This document shows, piece by piece, positions 6,880-13,088 of a stretch of DNA of 14,667 nucleotides (position 1 is the first letter of the stretch; the number at the start of each line of letters is the position of its first letter). The DNA is taken from contig JAATEU010000219.1 of assembly GCA_015655565.1 (NCBI GenBank), positions 1 to 14,667 of the forward strand, written 5' to 3'. The DNA comes from Clostridiales bacterium. GTDB taxonomy: Bacteria > Bacillota > Clostridia > Lachnospirales > Lachnospiraceae. The notes beneath the pieces were generated by a model. It was not told the DNA's origin. It did not search any database and worked only from the letters and a program-made list of their open reading frames with translations. The position numbers were made by a program, and so were the translations under genes.

Positions 6880-7872
6880 CTATTTTTTAAATGTCATGCA
6901 TTCTGCGGGATTTCGTACAAAGAAATCATACAGCACCGCTTCTGCATCCAACCCTGCCTCCGCAGCCATTTCCCTGAATTGGGGAATCCATCCGGTAATG
7001 GAAAAATCCAATCCCAGGCCATAACCGTAATGTCTGTAATAAGATCTTCTCGCCGTATCTCCTGAAATTAAAATCCGCCTTTGAAAACCGTCTTTTATCA
7101 ATGCTATAATATGGTGAATCAATGTACTTTCCGGATGATATTTAATTTTTCCAATGCCGTCAAAAGAAATAAATGCACCGGTCTCCGCAATTTTCCTATG
7201 ATACCACAAATCCAAATTTCGGTCCATATGCCCTATGCTTGCATTTTTCGGCTCCACTCCGCAGGCTTTTAATATTTCAATCTGCTTAAGCGCCATAGTA
7301 CCCGCCTCTGTGTGGGCATGAATGGGTGCGCCTGTTTTTAAATGAACTGCACTTGCTACCTCTATCGTTTTAATTTCCAAGGGGGAAATCGTATTATATC
7401 CCGTACCGAATTTTACCTGGCCCGCCTTATAAGCCGTTCCTTCCAATCCTTTTTCTACTTCATCTTCTACAAAATCCGTTAATTTTTCTACGGAAGCTGA
7501 AGTAAGCCAGCTTCTGAAATCAGGATACCCGCCTATCAAAGAAGAAAGCCGGTGATCCAATGGTGCCTCCCATAAAAAACTTTTATTAAAACCTGCCGTA
7601 CCAATTATAGTAATCCCTGTTTTTCCGGAAATTTCCGCAACCGCTTTTACATCGCGCCCATAGTCAATGGCTGTCGCATCTACAATGGTTCTTCCTCCTG
7701 CATTCTTATAATCCTCAACATCCAATACAGACTTTTCCGGGTCGTCCAACAACAGGTCGGATATATTTTTCCAAATCCAGTGAGGCGGTCTGCATACGAT
7801 ATGCTCATGTGCTAAAGTAAAGCCCATTTCCTCCGGTTTAATATCTCCAAATAACGTTCTGACAAAACTCAT
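6880..7872 (-). CDS. Phosphotriesterase-family metallohydrolase, probable phospho-sugar lactonase
   Basis: A protein of 330 residues with ATG 7872 and AAGGTGG 9 bases upstream. It belongs to the phosphotriesterase/COG1735 branch of the amidohydrolase superfamily. The binuclear metal ligands are all visible: AHEH with His 22 and His 24, VKFGTGYN with the likely carboxylated Lys 154, IHAHTEAG with His 187, IGHMDRN with His 215, and SGDTARR with Asp 272. The C-terminus NPAECMTF is typical of the family. COG1735 enzymes from Mycoplasma synoviae and Streptococcus agalactiae are reported to hydrolyse D-xylono- and L-arabino-1,4-lactone 5-phosphates. Its place right after a Ula-type PTS supports a phosphorylated sugar lactone as substrate, a role UlaG (a different fold) fills in E. 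coli ascorbate use. Substrate is inference; the family and metal site are secure. Confidence 0.88.
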   Translation of the reverse strand: MSFVRTLFGDIKPEEMGFTLAHEHIVCRPPHWIWKNISDLLLDDPEKSVLDVEDYKNAGGRTIVDATAIDYGRDVKAVAEISGKTGITIIGTAGFNKSFLWEAPLDHRLSSLIGGYPDFRSWLTSASVEKLTDFVEDEVEKGLEGTAYKAGQVKFGTGYNTISPLEIKTIEVASAVHLKTGAPIHAHTEAGTMALKQIEILKACGVEPKNASIGHMDRNLDLWYHRKIAETGAFISFDGIGKIKYHPESTLIHHIIALIKDGFQRRILISGDTARRSYYRHYGYGLGLDFSITGWIPQFREMAAEAGLDAEAVLYDFFVRNPAECMTFKK

Positions 7873-7904
7873 CTCCTGGTTCCACCTTTCCCTTGTTCAA
7901 AACA

Positions 7905-7927
7905 GGATATGGCGTACCGCCATATCC
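7905..7927 (-). promoter_or_regulatory. Intercistronic stem-loop between EIIC and lactonase genes
   Basis: GGATATGGCG (7905-7914) and CGCCATATCC (7918-7927) form a perfect 10-base stem with a 3-base loop. On the minus strand it is followed only by TGTTTTG, so it is at most a weak terminator. It could adjust expression of the enzyme genes relative to the transporter or act as an mRNA processing or stabilising hairpin. Confidence 0.5.
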
Positions 7928-7950
7928 CGCCTTATTGTAATTCGCCTGCG

Positions 7951-7998
7951 CCGATTCATCCGATACAACGCCCTGAACGCAACACTCGGAAACATCGG
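7951..7998 (-). repeat. Imperfect stem between EIIC and lactonase genes
   Basis: CCGATTCATCCGA (7951-7963) and TCGGAAACATCGG (7986-7998) are inverted repeats with 10 of 13 pairs around a 22-base loop. Together with the stem at 7905-7927 they fill most of the 138-base gap, which is more GC-rich than the other gaps. This may be an inserted small repeat unit or a structured leader. Only presence of the same unit elsewhere in the genome would decide. Confidence 0.35.
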
Positions 7999-8010
7999 AA
8001 AAAATTGATG

Positions 8011-9324
8011 CTATATATTAAAAATACTTTTTAATAATCTCCCAATCGCCGTAATAATCGGCGCCAGGATAAATTGATCCGTATCGCCTGCCCAGGCTGC
8101 GGTTGCAGGTATTGTCGCATCTATCAGGTAAGTAATGCAGAGCCACTGTCCCAGAGCAACAATCGTACCAATAATAAGTCCGCCAAGAAAAGCACCTTTT
8201 ACACCTCCGGTGGAGTTACCAAGAATACCGGCCGTCGCACCGTGGAAGAATAAAACAATCATGGAAGGTACGAATACATATCCTGCAGTTACCCCAAGAA
8301 TTCCCATCCAGATGATACTGCCAAGGAATGCACCGAAAAAACCGATAATTGTTGCATTTGGTGCATAAGTAAAGAGAATTGGACAATCCAGGGCAGGAAT
8401 CGCATTGGGAACTACCTTTGAAGAAATTCCCCTGAATGCAGGAACAATTTCACCAATGAACATTTTAACACCGGCAAGTACAACAGCAATACCGGCAACA
8501 AAAGTTAACGACTGAACGATACCGTAAATCATAAAACTCTGATCTCCTGAGGTTGCCATTAAAGCTGCACCGGATTCCGTATTCTTAACTATGACAATAG
8601 CCGTAGCGACAATAAAGAATAAAATCATTACAAGCCCGGTAATAACATTATTGTCACGTAAGAATGATAAACCCTTAGGGAATTTTAATGATTCCGAATC
8701 TTTTTTATTCTTTGCAAATAAGTTGCCGCAAAGACCGGACAGCCATGCGCCAATACCCACCGTATGGGCCAAAGCCACATCATTGCCGCCTGTAACTTTG
8801 CTGACATATTTTTGCGTCAGTGCAGGCTGCAAGGTCCAGTAAATACCCATAACCGGCGATAATACACAAATCAAAACCGTCTTGCTTACATCCGGATATA
8901 CATTTACTATCACCCCGGTGAAAATCAAGGATACCCACCACATCATATGGCCTGTCAAATAAATGTACTTAAACTTCGTAAATCTTGCCAAAATTACATT
9001 GATTAAAAATCCAAACAGCATAATTAAGGCAACCGTACTGCCAAAATCCGCAGTAAAATCAGTCCTGTCAACATAAGAAGCAGCCTGCAGTCCAAAAACT
9101 TCCGACCAGACATTGGTAAATGATGTGAGGCTTGTTGAAATAACACTGGAACCTGCGTTTATAATCAAAAAACCTACACCGGCCTTGATTGTACCTGAGA
9201 TAACTTTTTCTACAGGTGATTTCTGCAGCAAATGTCCTGCCAATACAATCAGCATCAATAAAAATGTCGGAACACCGAAAATATTATTCGCTAACCATGT
9301 TGCAACATCTGAAATAAATACCAT
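8011..9324 (-). CDS. PTS system EIIC component, UlaA/SgaT (ascorbate) family
   Basis: An integral membrane protein of 437 residues. I chose ATG 9324 because TTGGAGGG sits 7 bases upstream. A longer frame from TTG 9339 would translate the ribosome site itself. Hydrophobic segments occur near residues 20-32, 48-64, 96-113, 121-141, 148-165, 228-246, 265-290, 325-347, 350-368 and 378-402. Signature stretches of the family are PALDCPILFTYAPNATIIGF (310-329) and HGATAGILGNSTGGVKGAFL (361-380). In the L-ascorbate PTS this subunit moves the sugar across the membrane while EIIB phosphorylates it. It lies 56 bases after the EIIB gene. The true substrate need not be ascorbate, since UlaD/E/F-type genes are absent and a phosphotriesterase-family enzyme replaces UlaG in this locus. 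Confidence 0.9.
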   Translation of the reverse strand: MVFISDVATWLANNIFGVPTFLLMLIVLAGHLLQKSPVEKVISGTIKAGVGFLIINAGSSVISTSLTSFTNVWSEVFGLQAASYVDRTDFTADFGSTVALIMLFGFLINVILARFTKFKYIYLTGHMMWWVSLIFTGVIVNVYPDVSKTVLICVLSPVMGIYWTLQPALTQKYVSKVTGGNDVALAHTVGIGAWLSGLCGNLFAKNKKDSESLKFPKGLSFLRDNNVITGLVMILFFIVATAIVIVKNTESGAALMATSGDQSFMIYGIVQSLTFVAGIAVVLAGVKMFIGEIVPAFRGISSKVVPNAIPALDCPILFTYAPNATIIGFFGAFLGSIIWMGILGVTAGYVFVPSMIVLFFHGATAGILGNSTGGVKGAFLGGLIIGTIVALGQWLCITYLIDATIPATAAWAGDTDQFILAPIITAIGRLLKSIFNI

Positions 9325-9356
9325 ACATTTTCCCTCCAATTTTTAATTTATATTTG

Positions 9357-9375
9357 ATAGGAACCGCATCCCTAT
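9357..9375 (-). promoter_or_regulatory. Small intercistronic stem-loop between EIIB and EIIC genes
   Basis: ATAGGAA (9357-9363) and TCCCTAT (9369-9375) can pair over 7 positions including one G-U, with a 5-base loop, immediately after the EIIB stop codon. No T-run follows. It is most likely an mRNA processing or stabilising structure, if it is real. Confidence 0.3.
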
Positions 9376-9380
9376 AAATA

Positions 9381-9650
9381 CTATTCTTCAAATATCTCTG
9401 AAATTTCCTTCTCAATACTGGCTTTGTTAAAGTAATTGCTTACAATAATCACCTTTGCCTTTGGATTGCTGATACTTTCCGCAATCTCACCGGAGGTAAT
9501 GATATAATCACACCGTTCAAAAGATGCAGAAGATGCATCCGTATTGTCAATATCCGCATAAATGCCTTTTGCTTTTAAAATATCCTCTACACTCATACGT
9601 AAAATCAAACTGGAACCCTGGCCTAAGCCGCATACACATAAAATTTTCAT
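9381..9650 (-). CDS. PTS system EIIB component, ascorbate/galactitol type
   Basis: A small cytoplasmic protein of 89 residues. I chose ATG 9650 because AGGAGGAG lies upstream at normal spacing; the upstream in-frame start at 9671 would place the ribosome site inside the gene. MKILCVCGLGQGSS carries the phosphoryl-accepting Cys 7 followed by the Gly/Ser-rich phosphate loop, the typical N-terminus of lactose/cellobiose-fold EIIB proteins such as UlaB and GatB. It would take phosphate from an EIIA and pass it to the sugar on EIIC. It starts 37 bases after the regulator gene and precedes EIIC, as expected for a PTS operon. The gene name ulaB is avoided because the substrate is not proven. Confidence 0.9.
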   Translation of the reverse strand: MKILCVCGLGQGSSLILRMSVEDILKAKGIYADIDNTDASSASFERCDYIITSGEIAESISNPKAKVIIVSNYFNKASIEKEISEIFEE

Positions 9651-9687
9651 AGTAGTCTCTCCTCCTATCATATTAATTTGGCAGCCG

Positions 9688-11793
9688 TTACTGAATCAAC
9701 CTGTAAAGTTCATTTGTGGTTTCCGCCTTCATAAATTTATCCAAAGCAGCTTCATCACTAAAAATCATGGATAGTTCTCTTAAGGCATCCAAATGGCTGC
9801 TTCCGTCTATACTGGCCAGTACAAAAAATAAATTTGCATACTTATCTTCACTGAAATATACCTTTTCCTTTACTTTCATCAAAGCCATTGACATGACACA
9901 GACGCCTGCTTCCGGACGGGCATGGGGAAGGGCGATGCCCGGTGCCAATACGATATATGGCCCCAGTGTCTCTACCGTATGGATCATCGCTTCCGTATAA
10001 GAAGGTTCAATACTCTGATCCTCCTCCAAAGGTTTTGCCGCTAAGCGGATGGCTGCCCTCCAATCTTCTGCAAAATCAACAATCTGAATTCTTCTTTCTG
10101 AAATTAAATCTTTTAGCATTGGTTTTCCCTCTGTTTCGTAAATAATTTTAGCCTTATTGATTTTAAAATATTCCTCCACTCTGTGCCTCAAAAGAGGCAC
10201 CTCCTCCGAAGTAATAAAATCTTTTGCCATTATTATAAAATCCTGTATAAACCGTTTTAAATCCAAGTCCCTAACCGATTTATTTTCTATTATTTTCCGA
10301 ATCCGGTATTTATCATATTCTGTCAGAAAAACATTCACAACTACTACCGGGATGTCTTTTATCTCAACAGGAATAGTACTGACAATGAAATCAATGTGTT
10401 CCGTAAATTTTGAATATTCCTGAAGCAAAGAGACTGTGCGTATTTTAGCTTCGGGAACCAGTTTTTCAATCTGACCCTGCATCAGAATACCGGTCCCTGC
10501 ATTTCCTGCACACATCACTAAAATATGGGGTGTCTGAAAAGTTACCCGTTTGCTTTTATACATCCAGCCCAGGAAATTAACGCTGAAACGAATGGATTCC
10601 ACTTCAGAAACCGGTTTTTCAATATAATGGATTCCCTCTAATGCCTTATTGGTAATATGGATGATATGGCTATAATGCTTCCTTATTTCTTTGATCAGCG
10701 GATTAAAAATGAAAAAACCATATTTTTTTCGAAGCAACACACATTTCATGCTTAAGGCTACCGTATTTTTCAATTCTTCCCTGTCTTCAAACACTATTCC
10801 GGCATAACACTCATACTGCTGTATGATTTGTACGGCATAGCGTTTTAAATCCTCTTCATTCACATGAATGGCAATTAAATCATTTCCAGTTTCAGCGCAG
10901 ACGTAAATCAACATTCTTGACAGGCATTCTGCCGCTTCAACTTTTTGGGAATCTTCCAGGAACCCTTTGCCGGATCCTGGGCAAAAATCCCGGAGCACCT
11001 CCTCTACAATGCCAAGATGAATTAACATTCTCCGTATCCGATAGCTGTATCGGTTCATCTCCTCATAGTGGGGGATGTTTTCTATGGGAAATAACCCTTT
11101 TAAGCTGATTCTTATTTTTACCAGTGTAAATGTCATTGAAAAGATATATCCAGCCTCACGGTTGCATAAAATTTTAAATTGATTCATGGTACCCAAAAGT
11201 GTCCGATAGATATTCTCCACCATCTCTTTTGGAAAATCAAATAATGATATTGCCATTTCATAATTATTAGGATAAAGTTCATATAAAATTTCAGAAACTG
11301 CCCAAAGACACAGCCTGTACACATCGTATTCATTTCCACGTAATGTATATCCAAAATTTCCTGACGAAAAACCCGCATTAAATGGCTGCAGCAGCTTATT
11401 GACCCCGGCAAAATCCAGAATACAGGTATTCCGGCTGACATGAAAACGTTCTATAATTTCATTTGTCCTCACATTTTTCCTTCGCAGCAGCATCAGGATA
11501 ATATAAATCCTCCGTTCCTTTACGGAGAAATCATAATCGGCAGGTTTCATCCCGGAAAGGCTTTCCCTTAGTTTATCTCTGGATGCTTGATCGGCAAGGT
11601 TCAATTCCCGGCGTAGGTCGGAAGAAATAAACTCAATTTTATTCTCTTTGAGCCAGATTTCGCAGTCCTGTATTAAAAGATAGGCCGCACTTTTTGAAAT
11701 ATCCAAGCATTGCATTACCTCATATACGCCAATGGGCATATAACTGTTCATTGAGGCTTCCAGAACAGTGTCCATCTGATAATTGAGATGCAT
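9688..11793 (-). CDS. BglG/MtlR-type PTS transcriptional regulator with HTH, PRD, EIIB-like and EIIA domains
   Basis: A protein of 701 residues; ATG 11793 is preceded by AGAGG 7 bases upstream. Domains in order: N-terminal helix-turn-helix (about 20-60), a second HTH at 94-126 (NEIIERFHVSRNTCILDF), two PTS regulation domains (about 190-300 and 310-410), a GatB-like EIIB domain at 422-510 (MCAGNAGTG with Cys 428) and a fructose/mannitol-type EIIA domain at 560-701 with APGIALPHARP (active His 624) and SSHLDALREL (His 667). Such regulators activate PTS operons according to phosphorylation by HPr and EIIB. It is the first gene of the operon, behind a good promoter. No separate EIIA gene is present, so this EIIA may also feed EIIB. 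A role as activator of its own operon is inference from family and position. Confidence 0.9.
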   Translation of the reverse strand: MHLNYQMDTVLEASMNSYMPIGVYEVMQCLDISKSAAYLLIQDCEIWLKENKIEFISSDLRRELNLADQASRDKLRESLSGMKPADYDFSVKERRIYIILMLLRRKNVRTNEIIERFHVSRNTCILDFAGVNKLLQPFNAGFSSGNFGYTLRGNEYDVYRLCLWAVSEILYELYPNNYEMAISLFDFPKEMVENIYRTLLGTMNQFKILCNREAGYIFSMTFTLVKIRISLKGLFPIENIPHYEEMNRYSYRIRRMLIHLGIVEEVLRDFCPGSGKGFLEDSQKVEAAECLSRMLIYVCAETGNDLIAIHVNEEDLKRYAVQIIQQYECYAGIVFEDREELKNTVALSMKCVLLRKKYGFFIFNPLIKEIRKHYSHIIHITNKALEGIHYIEKPVSEVESIRFSVNFLGWMYKSKRVTFQTPHILVMCAGNAGTGILMQGQIEKLVPEAKIRTVSLLQEYSKFTEHIDFIVSTIPVEIKDIPVVVVNVFLTEYDKYRIRKIIENKSVRDLDLKRFIQDFIIMAKDFITSEEVPLLRHRVEEYFKINKAKIIYETEGKPMLKDLISERRIQIVDFAEDWRAAIRLAAKPLEEDQSIEPSYTEAMIHTVETLGPYIVLAPGIALPHARPEAGVCVMSMALMKVKEKVYFSEDKYANLFFVLASIDGSSHLDALRELSMIFSDEAALDKFMKAETTNELYRLIQ

Positions 11794-11874
11794 ATTTTTG
11801 CCTCTGTCAAATTTATTTTAGAAACACTGAATATATGTCAAAATTCATCCTGTTTTGTACTAATCTTCTATTGT

Positions 11875-11904
11875 ATTATATAAATTCACGCCGTCTTTCG
11901 TCAA
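11875..11904 (-). promoter_or_regulatory. Sigma-A promoter of the PTS operon
   Basis: On the minus strand TTGACG (11899-11904) and a perfect TATAAT (11875-11880) are 18 bases apart. The predicted transcript start is near 11868, giving an untranslated leader of about 75 bases before the regulator ATG at 11793. It is the best promoter match seen in the window and the only clear one for the six-gene operon. Confidence 0.7.
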
Positions 11905-12045
11905 TATCATTCCACAAATTCATTCATCCTTCGTTTATATTGTGATTATTCATATTTTTTTATACACATCTTCAAATGTTTTTATTCATAATTATCTTTA
12001 TTATGATTTTTTTTCAGATTTTCCGGCCAGCTGTTTAGTTTTTTA

Positions 12046-12087
12046 GAAATAAAAATAGGAGTACAACAATATATTTTATTGTACCCC
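12046..12087 (-). terminator. Intrinsic terminator downstream of the broken gene
   Basis: On the minus strand GGGGTACAA (12087-12079) pairs with TTGTACTCC (12066-12058) over 9 positions with one G-U, loop of 12, followed by TATTTTTATTT (12057-12047). It lies about 170 bases after the stop of the frameshifted gene and upstream of the PTS promoter, so it insulates the operon from reading from the right. The outer flanks CTGTTTAG/CTAAAACAG can extend the fold. Confidence 0.65.
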
Positions 12088-12258
12088 ATCACTAAAACAG
12101 TTATAACTATTGCATAGAAATTTATTTATTTTATAAACACGTCGAAGTAACCAGGGGTGATATTTAATATTCTGCACGCAAACAAATATTAAAATAAAGA
12201 AAATAATACTTTTATCTATATGTTATCATATCCCAATTTACACAGAATCAACCTACCA

Positions 12259-12992
12259 TCAAAATACTTTTATAGCAGCTAACAAATCTGATAGATTCGC
12301 AGTCGTTGTGTATTGCTCTCTAAATATTGATACCGCATCCACCATTTTTTTACTTATATTCTCTGGAATGATTTCATCTTTTTTCTTTAAATAAACGCTA
12401 TCATAATAATTTTGTGCCAGACTTGGTTTTTCAACGCCCATTTCAGATAATTTTTTCATATACTTTTCTAAGGCTCTTTGAATTTCTGGCGCCTGTTCTG
12501 CCTGTGCCTGAAGATCATCTGCATATTTTCTGTAGGAATTATTCAGCGCATCGATTTCTTCATCCTTAGCAAAATACGATAGCCCTTTTCTGAACTTTCA
12601 TCTTCTACATGGATTTCCCGGGTTCCATTCTCGTAACACTGTACAATCTCATCATACAGATTTGCATACGCTTTTAATAAATTGTCTGCCTTCTCCTTTG
12701 TTGATAAATGGACTCCTTCCTGTTTGTATTTATTCACTTCTCCACCCAGTTGGAAATCGTAGTCAAGATCTGTAGATAGATCAGCTTCCAGTAGCTTATT
12801 TCGATCCTCAATCATAGCATCATAGCTTTCGGCTTCTCCATTGAGTTCCTGTATACTTTTTCTGTAATAATCCTGGCCTTTTTCAGAGATTGTAACCTGC
12901 ACTGGACTCTCATTTTTTTCTGTAAAGATTTCTGCCAATGTTCTAACGGGAGGTGTGTTTTTCACAAAAACACCTGTAAATTCGTTCCGCAA
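12259..12992 (-). pseudogene. Frameshifted hypothetical gene (two frames, about 240 codons)
   Basis: The first part (12992 to about 12571) encodes a charged helical protein with NTPPVRTLAEIF, VQVTISEKGQDYYRK and REIHVEDESSEKGYRIL, then leaves the frame and stops at 12543-12545. The next frame, read from about 12570 to TAA at 12259-12261, continues it naturally as KDEEIDALNNSYRKYADDLQ and ends LSDLLAAIKVF. One missing base near 12569-12571 explains it: inserting one would give GYRIL-x-KDEEIDALN. The 5' end is also doubtful. The TTG at 12990 has no ribosome site and an in-frame TAA (12993-12995) directly before it, whereas an AAGGAG (13021-13026) sits farther upstream; GTG 12963 is an alternative start. 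I do not recognise a function. Soluble, no signal peptide. Confidence 0.75.
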
Positions 12993-13088
12993 TTATATTA
13001 TTTTGGCAATTATCCGGTTTCTCCTTCCGCAAGCTATTCTCAAGTGCTTTTCATAGAAAATGCGGGGTCAGGTAGCGCCAAAACAAGT

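Larger units (their letters stand above)
11794..12258. other. 465-base AT-rich intergenic region
   Basis: This gap precedes the PTS operon. It holds the operon promoter (11875-11904) and, farther upstream, the terminator (12046-12087) of the broken gene. A second TTGACA around 11833 (minus strand) lacks a well-spaced -10. I found no open frame with a start and ribosome site, no tRNA, and no clear CcpA cre site or PRD-regulator operator. From 12088 to 12258 I see only AT-rich sequence with a minor 7-base inverted repeat (TAATATT/AATATTA). Confidence 0.6.

Noticed and set aside
7910..7998. Minus-strand small frame of about 32 codons (MFPSVAFRALYRMNRRRR...) in the EIIC-lactonase gap
   Set aside because: It overlaps the two stem-loops almost entirely, has no ribosome site, and its Arg-rich composition follows from the GC-rich repeats.
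9325..9339. TTG 9339 as start of EIIC
   Set aside because: This TTG is part of the ribosome site TTGGAGGG; ATG 9324 is correctly spaced.
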